64,000 bases of DNA from Burkholderia sp. WSM2230 (GTDB lineage: Bacteria; Pseudomonadota; Gammaproteobacteria; Burkholderiales; Burkholderiaceae): contig NZ_AXAJ01000008.1 of assembly GCF_000472445.1 (NCBI RefSeq), positions 126,551-190,550 of the forward strand. The letters are read 5' to 3'. Positions 25,705 to 34,483 of this stretch are shown piece after piece. How positions within the stretch are numbered: the first letter of the stretch is position 1; every line of letters starts with the position of its first letter. The translations under genes were made by a program, and so were the position numbers. The notes under the pieces were generated by a model. The model saw nothing but the letters and a program-made list of their open reading frames with translations. It did not search any database and had not been told where the DNA came from.

Positions 25705-25853
25705 CGGCAAGGCTCGGGCGGACGCGGAATGTTCTAAACTGGCGATTCTAAAGCACTCGTACGAAGCCCTCGTCGGATTGTGCCGTGCCGGCGTGCATGC
25801 GGCGCGGCCTACGGCGCCAGGCTTCGCGAGACAGTCCACCCAGCCGATCCTGC

Positions 25854-28061
25854 ATGACCGAACCCGAAGCAAGCGTTGAATTCGAGCCGAGGAAAGTGCT
25901 CGCCCAATTGCCGCATCTGCCAGGCGTCTATCGCTATTACGATACGCACGGCGCCGTGCTGTATGTCGGAAAGGCGCGCGACCTGAAAAAGCGGGTCTCG
26001 AGCTATTTCACCAAGACGCAACTGTCGCCGCGCATCGCGATGATGGTCACGCGCATCGCGCGCATAGAGACGACCGTCACGCGGTCCGAGGCCGAAGCGC
26101 TGCTGCTCGAAAACAATCTGATCAAGGCACTCGCGCCGCGTTACAACATTCTGTTTCGCGACGACAAGTCGTATCCGTACCTGAAGCTGACTGGCCACAA
26201 GTTCCCACGCATGGCGTATTACCGCGGCGCCGTGGATCGCAGGAACCAGTACTTCGGGCCGTTTCCGAGCGCGTGGGCCGTGCGCGAGAGCATTCAGATC
26301 CTGCAGCGCGTATTCCAGTTGCGCACCTGCGAGGATTCGGTGTTCAACAACCGCACCCGGCCGTGTCTGCTGCATCAGATCGGGCGCTGCACGGCGCCTT
26401 GCGTCGGCAACATCAGCGAAGAGGACTATGCGCGCGACGTCGCGAACGCGTCGCGCTTTCTGCTTGGCCGCCAGGGCGAAGTGATGAAGGAGCTCGAGCA
26501 GAAGATGCATGCGTTCGCGAGCGAGCTGAAGTTCGAGCAGGCGGCGGCGGTGCGCAATCAGATGAGCTCGCTATCGACGGTGCTGCATCAGCAGGCGATC
26601 GAAGTGGGCAGCGACAGCGACGTCGATATTCTCGCGGTGGTCGCGCTCGGCGGCCGCGTCTGCGTGAATCTTGCGATGGTGCGCGGCGGGCGGCATCTCG
26701 GCGACAAGGCGTATTTCCCCGCGCATGTGGAAAGCGCGCTGACCGCGGAAGAGGGCGGGCTTGAAGACGGCGAAGGTGACGATCTGCTCGCTGACATTGC
26801 GTCGGATGGGGCTTCGCCGGTCGTCCAGGAGGCGGCCGACGACGCGGACAACGGGGCGACCGACGACGCAGACAACTATGCAAAGTCGCCTGATGCCGAT
26901 GCGCTCGCCATCGCACAGGAGCTGCCGCCCGAAGAAGACGACATGAGCGATACGGATGCGGATTCGGCTGCCGGCGAAGAACCGGCGAAAGGGCGCAAAC
27001 GCCGCACGCCGGCCGGCATCGAATCAGAAGTGCTCGAGGCATTCATCGCGCAGCATTACCTCGGCAACCGCGTGCCACCGGTGCTCGTGGTCAGCCATGC
27101 GCCGGCCACGCGCGAGCTCGTCGACGTACTGATCGAGCAGGCCGGCCACAAGGTCACCGTGCTGCGTCAGCCGCAAGGTCAACGGCGCGCGTGGTTAGCA
27201 ATGGCCGAGCAGAACGCGCGGCTCGCGCTCGCACGCCTGCTCTCGGAACAAGGCTCGCAGCAGGCCCGCACGCGTGCGCTCACCGACACCCTCGGCATGG
27301 AGTGCGACGACCTGGCGCACGTGCGGATCGAATGCTTCGACATCAGTCACACGATGGGCGAGGCGACGCAGGCTTCGTGCGTCGTGTATCACCATCACAA
27401 GATGCAGTCGTCGGAATATCGCCGCTACAACATCACCGGCATCACGCCCGGCGACGACTACGCGGCGATGCGTCAGGTCCTCACGCGCCGCTACGAGAAG
27501 ATGGTGGCGCAAGCCGCCGCGAACGCCGCAGACGAAGCCGCTGAACTGCAAAGCGACGCGGCCGCGGATCCGTCCTTGACGCCGGAGGCCGCGGAGCCGG
27601 TGGCGTCGGGCGGCGTGTTGCCGACCATCGTGCTGATCGACGGCGGCAAGGGCCAGGTCGAAATCGCGCGGCAGGTGTTCACCGAGCTTGGACTCGACAC
27701 CGGCATGCTGGTCGGAGTCGCGAAGGGCGAGGGGCGCAAGGTCGGCCTGGAAACCCTGATTTTCGCCGACGGCCGCGCGCCGCTCGAACTCGGCAAGGAG
27801 AGCGCCGCGCTGATGCTGGTCGCGCAGATCCGCGACGAGGCGCACCGCTTCGCCATCACTGGCATGCGCGCGAAGCGCGGCAAGACGCGCCAGACCTCGC
27901 GGCTGGAGGAACTCGAGGGCGTGGGCGCAAAACGGCGCCAGCGGTTGCTGGCGCGCTTCGGCGGGCTGCGCGGCGTGGTCGCGGCAAGCGTCGAAGACCT
28001 CGCGAGCGTTGAAGGCATTTCGCAGGCGCTCGCCGAGCAGATCTACCGGCAATTGCACTGA
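25854..28061 (+). CDS. uvrC: UvrABC system protein C with acidic insertions
   Basis: UvrC makes the dual incisions in nucleotide-excision repair. The N-terminal GIY-YIG domain (PGVYRYYD...LYVGKARDLKKRV), a UVR motif (ELKFEQAAAVRNQMSSL), the RNase H-like C-terminal nuclease (FDISHTMGEATQASCVV; LIDGGKGQVEIA) and tandem HhH motifs (LEGVGAKRRQRLLARFGGL; SVEGISQALAEQI) are present. The protein has 735 residues, against about 610 in E. coli. The excess is an Asp/Glu/Ala-rich insert of about 95 residues between the UVR motif and the C-terminal half, and a second of about 30 inside the nuclease region. The start is ATG 25854. Confidence 0.96.
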   Translation: MTEPEASVEFEPRKVLAQLPHLPGVYRYYDTHGAVLYVGKARDLKKRVSSYFTKTQLSPRIAMMVTRIARIETTVTRSEAEALLLENNLIKALAPRYNILFRDDKSYPYLKLTGHKFPRMAYYRGAVDRRNQYFGPFPSAWAVRESIQILQRVFQLRTCEDSVFNNRTRPCLLHQIGRCTAPCVGNISEEDYARDVANASRFLLGRQGEVMKELEQKMHAFASELKFEQAAAVRNQMSSLSTVLHQQAIEVGSDSDVDILAVVALGGRVCVNLAMVRGGRHLGDKAYFPAHVESALTAEEGGLEDGEGDDLLADIASDGASPVVQEAADDADNGATDDADNYAKSPDADALAIAQELPPEEDDMSDTDADSAAGEEPAKGRKRRTPAGIESEVLEAFIAQHYLGNRVPPVLVVSHAPATRELVDVLIEQAGHKVTVLRQPQGQRRAWLAMAEQNARLALARLLSEQGSQQARTRALTDTLGMECDDLAHVRIECFDISHTMGEATQASCVVYHHHKMQSSEYRRYNITGITPGDDYAAMRQVLTRRYEKMVAQAAANAADEAAELQSDAAADPSLTPEAAEPVASGGVLPTIVLIDGGKGQVEIARQVFTELGLDTGMLVGVAKGEGRKVGLETLIFADGRAPLELGKESAALMLVAQIRDEAHRFAITGMRAKRGKTRQTSRLEELEGVGAKRRQRLLARFGGLRGVVAASVEDLASVEGISQALAEQIYRQLH

Positions 28062-28226
28062 CCGCAGACGAACGCTCGAGAAGGCGCTCACCCGAAAGGC
28101 GGGCGTGCGCGTCGCCAAAGAGGTTCGCATGCGGCGCGCGCGCCTCGCTCGCGGCGCCGCTTTGCTTGTGGCAGGCACTGTGACACGGCACAATTGCATC
28201 TCTCCTGTCAGACGTTGCGCCTGCCC

Positions 28227-28820
28227 ATGCCGTTCAATTTCCCGATTTTCCTGACCTGGCTGCGGATCGTTCTGATTCCGCTCGTCGTCGGCGTGTTCTA
28301 TCTGCCGGATATGATGATGAGCCCCGCGCACCGCAATCTCGCGGCGGCGACCATCTTCGTGCTGGCCGCGCTGACGGACTGGTTCGACGGCTATCTGGCT
28401 CGCAAGTGGAATCAGACTTCGGCGTTCGGCGCGTTTCTCGACCCGGTCGCAGACAAGCTGATGGTGACGGCCGCGTTGCTCGTGCTGGTGCAGCTCGCGC
28501 GCATCGACTCGGCGATCGCGCTCGTGATCGTCGGACGCGAGATCGCCATTTCGGCGTTGCGGGAATGGATGGCGCAGATCGGAGCGTCGAAGAGCGTCGC
28601 CGTGAATTCGCTCGGCAAATTCAAGACCGCTTGCCAGATGGTGGCGATTCCGATGCTGCTGTTCAACGGCCCTTTGTCGTTCGGCGGCGGCGTGGCGATC
28701 GACACGCGCACCTGGGGTCTGTGGCTCATTTATCTTGCGGCATTCCTGACCATCTGGTCGATGCTCTATTACATGAAGCTCGCGTGGCCGCAAATTCGCG
28801 AGCGCGGCGGCGCCGTGTGA
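28227..28820 (+). CDS. pgsA: CDP-diacylglycerol--glycerol-3-phosphate phosphatidyltransferase
   Basis: PgsA makes phosphatidylglycerol-phosphate from CDP-diacylglycerol. The 197-residue integral membrane protein has the CDP-alcohol phosphotransferase signature DGYLARKWNQTSAFGAFLDPVAD (D-G-x2-AR-x8-G-x3-D-x3-D). Membrane helices lie on both sides of it. The ATG at 28227 gives the standard N-terminus MPFNFPIFLTWLRI. It follows uvrC, the same order as in E. coli, and a tRNA cluster lies downstream. Confidence 0.95.
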   Translation: MPFNFPIFLTWLRIVLIPLVVGVFYLPDMMMSPAHRNLAAATIFVLAALTDWFDGYLARKWNQTSAFGAFLDPVADKLMVTAALLVLVQLARIDSAIALVIVGREIAISALREWMAQIGASKSVAVNSLGKFKTACQMVAIPMLLFNGPLSFGGGVAIDTRTWGLWLIYLAAFLTIWSMLYYMKLAWPQIRERGGAV

Positions 28821-28947
28821 ACGGGCGCGCTCACCTGCGTGGCGGCTCCAATGTCGGCGTGCATGCCGGTGAGAGGCAGTGAAAGACGCTAAAGGGCGGT
28901 GACTTCGTGAGCGAAATCTGTTCAGTTAAAGAGATGGGCAAAAGGGG

Positions 28948-28976
28948 TTGACACGTTTCAGTCGTTTCTCCATAAT
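28948..28976 (+). promoter_or_regulatory. Sigma70 promoter of the tRNA-Gly genes
   Basis: A perfect TTGACA (28948-28953), a 17-bp spacer and CATAAT (28971-28976). It lies about 100 bp before the first tRNA-Gly; no coding sequence intervenes. Confidence 0.85.
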
Positions 28977-29079
28977 CTCGTTTCTCCGATGCACGCAGTT
29001 CAAAACGTCGGATGCAGTAAGAGCAAGAAGGCGGCGGTAAGGTCTTTAAGCAACATAAAGCAACACCAAGCAGTACTAC

Positions 29080-29155
29080 GCGGGAGTAGCTCAGTTGGTA
29101 GAGCGCAACCTTGCCAAGGTTGAGGTCGCGAGTTCGAGCCTCGTCTCCCGCTCCA
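29080..29155 (+). tRNA. tRNA-Gly(GCC), copy 1
   Basis: A 76-nt cloverleaf: acceptor GCGGGAG/CTCCCGC, D-arm with AGCTCAGTTGGTAGAGC, anticodon stem CAACC/GGTTG with loop TTGCCAA (anticodon GCC), T-arm GTTCGAGCC, encoded CCA. It is identical to the copy at 29232. Confidence 0.98.
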
Positions 29156-29231
29156 GAATTTTGAAGCAGCGCGTTGTTCAGTAGAGTGGTTTAGCAAAGT
29201 TAAAGTGCAAGGCGTTGCGAAGCAGTGCAAT

Positions 29232-29307
29232 GCGGGAGTAGCTCAGTTGGTAGAGCGCAACCTTGCCAAGGTTGAGGTCGCGAGTTCGAGCCTCGTCTCC
29301 CGCTCCA
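29232..29307 (+). tRNA. tRNA-Gly(GCC), copy 2
   Basis: Identical in all 76 nt to the first copy, 76 bp downstream, with encoded CCA. The spacer between copies has no promoter of its own, so both are probably processed from one transcript. A hairpin with five T residues follows at 29316-29337. Confidence 0.98.
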
Positions 29308-29315
29308 TACATCAG

Positions 29316-29337
29316 GGGAAGCAACGCTTCCCTTTTT
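29316..29337 (+). terminator. Terminator after tRNA-Gly copy 2
   Basis: GGGAAGC-AAC-GCTTCCC (29316-29332) followed by five T residues. It could partly separate the Gly pair from tRNA-Cys. Confidence 0.65.
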
Positions 29338-29405
29338 GTTTGGTGGACTGACGGTTGTCCACGAGACAAATCAGCGAATCTGCAGCTAGATTCCCATCCG
29401 CTTGC

Positions 29406-29479
29406 GGCGCGATAGCAAAGCGGTTATGCAGCGGCCTGCAAAGCCGTTTAGGCCGGTTCGACTCCGGCTCGCGCCTCCA
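29406..29479 (+). tRNA. tRNA-Cys(GCA)
   Basis: A 74-nt tRNA with acceptor GGCGCGA/TCGCGCC, anticodon stem GCGGC/GCCGT with loop CTGCAAA (anticodon GCA), T-loop GTTCGACTC, discriminator T and encoded CCA. The layout is the same as E. coli tRNA-Cys. Confidence 0.97.
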
Positions 29480-29492
29480 GTAGTTGAAGTGC

Positions 29493-29526
29493 AGAAAAGC
29501 CCCGACCTGTCGGGGCTTTTCTTTTT
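29493..29526 (+). terminator. Terminator of the tRNA cluster
   Basis: AGAAAAGCCCCGAC (29493-29506) / GTCGGGGCTTTTCT (29509-29522), a perfect 14-bp stem, then further T residues. Confidence 0.9.
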
Positions 29527-29639
29527 GCGCGTTCGCAATCGGTACCAATGGAGACAGCGTGCGACGCGCATTGCCACACGCGCGCCCCGCAAACGACATG
29601 GCGCACAATGGCGTCTTTGCTCCTCGCTACCGAACGCGC

Positions 29640-30398
29640 ATGTATCTACACATCCCCGGCACGAATGTGCGCCTGCTTGGCTCCATGCATCTCTTTCCCG
29701 CGGCGAGCCGCAGAACGCCGCCCTGGATCGAGGAAGCCTATGACTGGGCCGAAACGCTGGTATTCGAATCGGATCCGCCGACAATCCTGCCTTTCCTGAA
29801 AGCGGATGGACAGAGCGCCGCGCAACACCTGCAACCGCTTCTTTCCGTCGACGCCTGGACGCGTCTGCAAGCCGCGTGGCCTGGCGACGGCCCGTTGGCT
29901 CCGCTCGCCGAGCTTCGTCCGTGGGCCACGCTGATCGTTGCGCCGACGCTGTTCCAGCAACTCGTCGACGGCGTCGAGCCGCGCATGCTGCGCTGGGCGA
30001 TGGCGCACGGCAAGCCCTATGAATATCTGGAGACGGCGAGTGAAATCGCTGACGCACTCGAAACCATTCCGCTCGACGTCGTTGCCACTGTGCTCGCCGC
30101 GCTGATGACCGACCTTGGCGAGCCGCAGCGCACGCTCGAGCGCATGCATGCGGCGTGGCTCGAAGGCGACCTGTCGGCCGTGCATCGCATCGCCGTCGAA
30201 TCGCCGATGTTCACGTTGCCCGGGATCCGGCGCGCGATTCTCGATACCCGCAACCGCCTTTGGGCGCAGCGCGTGAGCAAGCTGTTCGCGCGGCCTGAAC
30301 GAACGCTGGTGGTGATCGGCGCGTTGCATCTATGCGGGCCGGGCAATCTTGTCGAGTGTCTGGCGCGCCCTGTGCGGCCGGTGGTTGGGAGCGAGTAG
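29640..30398 (+). CDS. TraB/GumN-family protein
   Basis: A 252-residue soluble protein with the two widely spaced family motifs: GSMHLF near the N-terminus (residues about 11-16) and VVIGALHLCGPGNL near the C-terminus. In the Tiki/TraB fold these GxxH motifs coordinate a metal, and some members are proteases; the bacterial role is not established. The start at ATG 29640 is placed because conserved sequence begins LHIPGTNVRLLGS; ATG 29598 would add 14 residues. Neither has a good ribosome binding site. No signal peptide is visible with either start. Confidence 0.75.
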   Translation: MYLHIPGTNVRLLGSMHLFPAASRRTPPWIEEAYDWAETLVFESDPPTILPFLKADGQSAAQHLQPLLSVDAWTRLQAAWPGDGPLAPLAELRPWATLIVAPTLFQQLVDGVEPRMLRWAMAHGKPYEYLETASEIADALETIPLDVVATVLAALMTDLGEPQRTLERMHAAWLEGDLSAVHRIAVESPMFTLPGIRRAILDTRNRLWAQRVSKLFARPERTLVVIGALHLCGPGNLVECLARPVRPVVGSE

Positions 30399-30542
30399 CG
30401 GCATGATTCGCGTGTCTCGAACAAACGCAATCACGTTCCGGATGCCGCCGCGCGCGGCATAATTGCGTGGTTGCCGTTGCCCGTCCTGTTGTGTGCGCTA
30501 ACACCCCTTAAAGCGCGTCTCTTTCTCTCAAAACATCTTCTC

Positions 30543-31067
30543 ATGACTGAACCGCAGCAAACCGCCGCAGCCAGGCTCGCGGCACTCGAATGGCGTTGGA
30601 AGGCGTTCGACAATCTGACGAGCGCCGAGGTCTACGCGATGCTGGCCGCGCGTAGCGCTGTCTTCGTGATCGAGCAGAACTGCCTGTATGGCGATATAGA
30701 CGGTCTGGATCTCGACGCGTGGCATCTCCTCGCGTTCGGCTCATCCCCGGCGGCAAATTCGCAAGCAACAACAGGCACGGCGCGAGCGCCGCTCGCCGGC
30801 TATCTGCGCGTGCTGCTGCCCGACGCCGGCGACGCCGACATCCGCATCGGCCGCGTGCTGACTACCGCGGCGTTTCGCGGCATCGGTCTTGGCAATGCGA
30901 TGCTGGAGCGCGCCGTCGCGCAAATTCGCAAGCAATGGCCCGGCACGCCGATTCGCCTGCATGCTCAGGCGCACCTGCAACGTTTCTACGGCGCGTTTGG
31001 TTTCGAGCCGGTGTCCGAGATTCACGAGGAAGACGGCATTCCACATGTCTGGATGCGTTCGGCCTGA
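30543..31067 (+). CDS. elaA: ElaA-type GNAT N-acetyltransferase
   Basis: A 174-residue acetyltransferase of the ElaA branch. The diagnostic N-terminal block reads WRWKAFDNLTSAEVYAMLAARSAVFVIEQNCLYGDIDGLDLDAWHL (key: FxxLT, VFVIEQ, DIDGLD). The acetyl-CoA loop is RIGRVLTTAAFRGIGLGNAML. The C-terminal YGAFGFEPVSEIHEEDGIPHVWM is typical of ElaA. The substrate is unknown. It stands alone between the TraB-family gene and the convergent ctaG gene. Confidence 0.9.
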   Translation: MTEPQQTAAARLAALEWRWKAFDNLTSAEVYAMLAARSAVFVIEQNCLYGDIDGLDLDAWHLLAFGSSPAANSQATTGTARAPLAGYLRVLLPDAGDADIRIGRVLTTAAFRGIGLGNAMLERAVAQIRKQWPGTPIRLHAQAHLQRFYGAFGFEPVSEIHEEDGIPHVWMRSA

Positions 31068-31118
31068 GGGCTATTGACCTGACATCGGCGCCCGTTCCGG
31101 CGACTCGCTAGCCGCGGG

Positions 31119-32060
31119 CTACCCGCGACTTGCTTCAGTTGCCGAAGCGGTCTTCGCGGCAAGCGCATTGGTAACGTTCGTTGTATTCGCGGCATTGGTT
31201 GCGTCGGCAGCGCTGGCACTGTTGCCGGCCGTCACGCGACGTTCGCCGTGCAAGCGTCCACGCGCGGACAAACGCATCCAGTGCCGCAGAGCCACCAGCG
31301 CGCCGATTACGCTCATCATCGAACCGGGAATCCACAGCAGTAGCCCGCCGATCTGTTGATCGCGCATCGGGCTCAGCCATGTGAATGCGCGGCCGCAGAT
31401 CGAATAGATCGGATACAGTTCGCGCGGCGTAAAGAAGATCAACGCCCCGAGCACGATCTGCGGCGGAATCGCGGCGATCACCACCAGCACGCGCTTGCCG
31501 GGCGACAGACGCGCGGGCGGCGCGGGGCGCGGATCGAGCACGAGCCACCAGAACAACAGGCCGTCGATCACCATGCTCCAGTTCATGACGCGATAAAGCC
31601 GCCAGTCGAGCATCGCGACAAAATGGACCGGCGACATCAGCCAGAAGTAGATCAGCCCGACGAAGAGGACTACCGCGACCACCGGATGCATGACGACATC
31701 CAGCACCTTGCGCACGGCCGGCGTCGCCAGTGCGGGCCGTACAAACTGCTGGCGCCAGCCAAATGGAATGCTCGCGCGCAATGCCGCGCCCGGATACGAC
31801 AGCGCGATAAAGAACGGCCCGAGATGATGCAGCACCAGATGCTGCGCGCGATGCATGAAGAACTCATGCTCGAAGAAATAATCGAGTCGCGTGTGCAACG
31901 CGACGTACAACGCCACCAGCCCGAACCAGAAGGAGATGCGCCGCGCCATCGACAGCTTCGCCTTGCGCGCGCCACGCACGAACAGAATCGCGGGCACGAG
32001 CAGCGCGATCACGACCGTCGGCGAAAATTCCCAAGGATCAAGCCAGTAGAGCAGGTTCAT
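31119..32060 (-). CDS. ctaG: Cytochrome c oxidase assembly protein, caa3_CtaG family
   Basis: A 313-residue polytopic membrane protein (about seven hydrophobic helices) of the caa3-type CtaG family. Conserved features are HTRLDYFFEHEFFMHRAQHLVLHHLGP (histidine-rich, probably copper-binding) and the central WSMVIDGLLFWWLVLDPRP. It follows the SCO and PCuAC genes on the minus strand and so completes a copper-delivery operon for cytochrome oxidase. The last 35 residues are an Ala/Thr/Asn-rich tail with Asn-Ala/Asn-Thr repeats, not part of the fold. Confidence 0.88.
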   Translation of the reverse strand: MNLLYWLDPWEFSPTVVIALLVPAILFVRGARKAKLSMARRISFWFGLVALYVALHTRLDYFFEHEFFMHRAQHLVLHHLGPFFIALSYPGAALRASIPFGWRQQFVRPALATPAVRKVLDVVMHPVVAVVLFVGLIYFWLMSPVHFVAMLDWRLYRVMNWSMVIDGLLFWWLVLDPRPAPPARLSPGKRVLVVIAAIPPQIVLGALIFFTPRELYPIYSICGRAFTWLSPMRDQQIGGLLLWIPGSMMSVIGALVALRHWMRLSARGRLHGERRVTAGNSASAADATNAANTTNVTNALAAKTASATEASRG

Positions 32061-32078
32061 TGCTGCGCCGGGTGCTGC

Positions 32079-32555
32079 TTACTTGGTCTGCGCGGGCGAC
32101 TTGACCGCGAAGGGCGTGTCGAGCGTGGCGCCGTCGGAGAATTTGAGCTTCAGGTGCACGGTGTCGCCCGGTGCAATCTTATGCTTCGCGTCTTCGAGCA
32201 TCACGTGATAGCCGCCGGGCGCGATCGCGACCTGGCCGTGCGCGGGCACCGTCAGCTTGTCGACCATCACCATTTTCTGCGACGAGCCGCTCGACACCGT
32301 CTGATGCAGCATCGCGTCGCCATAATCGCTGCTCGATATATCGACCAGATCCACCGGTTTGTCGCCGGCATTCACGAGCGTCACGTAGCCGGCCGCCGGC
32401 AGGTTGTTCGGCAGCCAGCGCACCCAAGCGTCTTTGGCGGTGATCGCTTGCAAGCCGGCAGCCTGGGCGTGGCTCGCGAACGCGAGCGAGAGCGAGAGGG
32501 CAACGGCGCCGGCAAACGCGGACAGGGTGCGAACTTTGGTCGTGATCTGGATCAT
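32079..32555 (-). CDS. Periplasmic copper chaperone PCu(A)C
   Basis: A 158-residue protein with a signal peptide (about 1-32, ending SHAQA). A single PCuAC domain (DUF461) follows with copper ligands: MLHQTV, MVMVDKL and the HxM motif GGYHVML. The family passes Cu(I) to the Cu(A) or Cu(B) site of cytochrome oxidase. The gene is 18 bp before ctaG and 9 bp after the SCO gene, so the three form one operon. Confidence 0.92.
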   Translation of the reverse strand: MIQITTKVRTLSAFAGAVALSLSLAFASHAQAAGLQAITAKDAWVRWLPNNLPAAGYVTLVNAGDKPVDLVDISSSDYGDAMLHQTVSSGSSQKMVMVDKLTVPAHGQVAIAPGGYHVMLEDAKHKIAPGDTVHLKLKFSDGATLDTPFAVKSPAQTK

Positions 32556-32564
32556 GGTTAAAGG

Positions 32565-33143
32565 TCAGGAGCGTTGATCGACGATGCGGCGCAGGTCTTG
32601 TGCGATCGCATCGGGCGTGTCTGTATCAGTGGCGAGCAGGCGCGCATGGCCTTGCGCGTCGAACACGTAGACGGCGGAACTATGTGTGACTTCGTAATTG
32701 CCGTTCGGGTCGCGCTTCTCCATCTGATAGGCAACCCGGTAGCGCTTGGCGAGCGACTCGATCTGCCAGTCGGTGCCGGTGAGACCCTCGGCATGCTTCG
32801 AGTCGAATGCGCCGACGTAGTCGTGCAGGGCCTGCGGCGTGTCGCGCGCCGGGTCGACGGTAATAAAGAGAATGCGCACCTTCTGCGCGTCGGGGCCCAA
32901 CTTGTCGAGCACCTGCATCAGCCGTCCCATAGTTTCAGGGCAGACGTCCGGACAATGCGTGTAGCCGAAGTAGACGAGCGACGTGCGCCCCTTGAACGAA
33001 GCGCCAGTGACGGGGCGGCCGTCGTCGCCTGTCAGCGAGAAATCGAGGTCGGGCAAATGACCGCTTACGTTCGTCAGATGCCACGGCTCCGCGCGACTGG
33101 TGCAGCCGGCGAGCGCAATCATGGTGAGCAATGCGGCGGCCAT
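32565..33143 (-). CDS. SCO1/SenC/PrrC copper chaperone
   Basis: A thioredoxin-fold metallochaperone for cytochrome oxidase Cu(A) assembly. From ATG 33143 it has 192 residues with a lipoprotein signal (MAAALLTMIALAGC, lipobox LAGC, acylated Cys14), the CxxxC copper-thiol motif (HCPDVCPE), and the distal ligand His in VTHSSAVYVF. The frame is open for another 124 codons upstream, but those residues are Arg/Ser/Pro-rich and unlike the family, so they are not used. It is divergent from otsB. Confidence 0.92.
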   Translation of the reverse strand: MAAALLTMIALAGCTSRAEPWHLTNVSGHLPDLDFSLTGDDGRPVTGASFKGRTSLVYFGYTHCPDVCPETMGRLMQVLDKLGPDAQKVRILFITVDPARDTPQALHDYVGAFDSKHAEGLTGTDWQIESLAKRYRVAYQMEKRDPNGNYEVTHSSAVYVFDAQGHARLLATDTDTPDAIAQDLRRIVDQRS

Positions 33144-33639
33144 GACCGTCGACGCCGACCGGCGCGCACGGCTAGCGCCCGGCGCGGAGGCCAGGCCAGG
33201 TTGCAGCCGTCGCAGTGAGATGATCGGGAACAAAGCGGTTGTCAATGACTCGATTGAAGAGCGGCGCGTTGCCACCGGGCGTTCACTCTGGCCCAGCCCG
33301 GGCCTACGCGTCGCGGCGCGAGCAGATTGCGATAGTGGACAAAAATCGCCGTAACGCCAAAGTCCCGTGTGGCTGCGACTGTATCGCAAAATGACGGATG
33401 GCGTCGCCGCACGCCCACTGGCGCGTGGCTTGCGAGGCAATTTGACGCACATGGTTGAAAGCTGGCTGAAGCCGGATCGTTGCCGTTTTGAACGCAATTC
33501 GCGCGGGCGCGCCACGATTCAGCCGCTGCTCCGCGCTGCGGCATTTGCGGCCCGGCTTCCTTTCTCGAAAAATTGATGGATGCGCGGTAAGATGCGCACA
33601 CTTTTCCGGCTGCATAAGGCCGAAAGGCAAAATGACCCG
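33144..33639. other. Divergent intergenic region SCO/otsB
   Basis: This 496-bp region holds a forward promoter for otsB (33565-33593). A minus-strand promoter for the copper operon is expected near 33170-33300 but is not clear. No small gene with a ribosome binding site is apparent. Confidence 0.45.
33565..33593 (+). promoter_or_regulatory. Probable promoter of otsBA
   Basis: TCGAAA (33565-33570), a 17-bp spacer and TAAGAT (33588-33593), about 46 bp before the otsB ATG. Confidence 0.55.
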
Positions 33640-34389
33640 ATGCAGGCACTTCCAGCTTTTCTGTCTCCGAGCGAGACCGCGTTTTTCTTCGATTTCGACG
33701 GCACGCTCGTCGAGCTCGCGCCCACGCCCGATGGCGTGCAGGTGCAACCTCGCGTCATCGAACTGCTTGGCGAACTGCGGCGCCTGACCAACGGCGCCGT
33801 CGCGGTGGTGTCGGGGCGCGGCATCGACAGCATCGACGCTTTCCTCAACATGCCGGACCTGCCGATTGCCGGTTTGCACGGCGCCGAGCGGCGCGATGCG
33901 AACGGCGACACGCAACGCATCGGCTTTCACGACGAGCGGCTGCTGCGCATGGAGCAGGTGCTGGCCGAGGTGGTCAACGCAAACCCCGGCATGCTGCTAG
34001 AGATCAAGGGCGCGGCGCTTGCGCTCCACTATCGCAACGCGCCGGACCGCGAGCCGGCGGCGCGCGAGGCAACCCAGCGGCTGGTCGCGGACTATCCGAA
34101 CTCGTACGTGCTGCAGCCCGGCAAGATGGTCTACGAAATCAAGCCGAAGGATGTGGACAAAGGCCGCGCGCTGCGTGCGTTCCTGGACGAGCCGCCGTTC
34201 GTCGGACGCAAGCCCGTTTTTGCGGGCGACGATCTGACCGACGAGAAAGGCTTTGCGGTCGTCAACGAGCGCGCCGGACTGTCGATCAAGGTCGGCGCGG
34301 GCAAGACGACGGCGCAGGCGCGCATCGAGTCGGTGACCGCGCTGCTCGACTGGCTGCAGGCAGTGGTTGCGGCCGCGCGCGACGCATGA
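33640..34389 (+). CDS. otsB: Trehalose-6-phosphate phosphatase
   Basis: OtsB dephosphorylates trehalose-6-phosphate to trehalose, an osmo- and desiccation protectant. The 249-residue HAD-superfamily enzyme shows motif I FFFDFDGTLVEL (two catalytic Asp), motif II VVSGRGI, and the distal GDDLTDEKGF acidic motif. ATG 33640 is chosen: upstream in-frame codons to 33580 lie at the promoter -10. otsA follows after 94 bp. Confidence 0.95.
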   Translation: MQALPAFLSPSETAFFFDFDGTLVELAPTPDGVQVQPRVIELLGELRRLTNGAVAVVSGRGIDSIDAFLNMPDLPIAGLHGAERRDANGDTQRIGFHDERLLRMEQVLAEVVNANPGMLLEIKGAALALHYRNAPDREPAAREATQRLVADYPNSYVLQPGKMVYEIKPKDVDKGRALRAFLDEPPFVGRKPVFAGDDLTDEKGFAVVNERAGLSIKVGAGKTTAQARIESVTALLDWLQAVVAAARDA

Positions 34390-34483
34390 CGCGCGGGTCG
34401 CCAGGGCAGCAACGCTTGCGACGCGCACGACATAGCACGTGATATAGCAGGACAACGACGTATTACATCGGGGACAGTGCTTC

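Noticed and set aside
27195..28793. A 532-codon open frame on the minus strand across uvrC-pgsA
   Set aside because: It overlaps the 3' half of uvrC and all of pgsA, both well supported, and has no recognisable motif.
33144..33515. A 124-codon in-frame N-terminal extension of the SCO protein
   Set aside because: The lipoprotein signal MAAALLTMIALAGC starts at 33143; the upstream residues are Arg/Ser-rich and would bury the signal.
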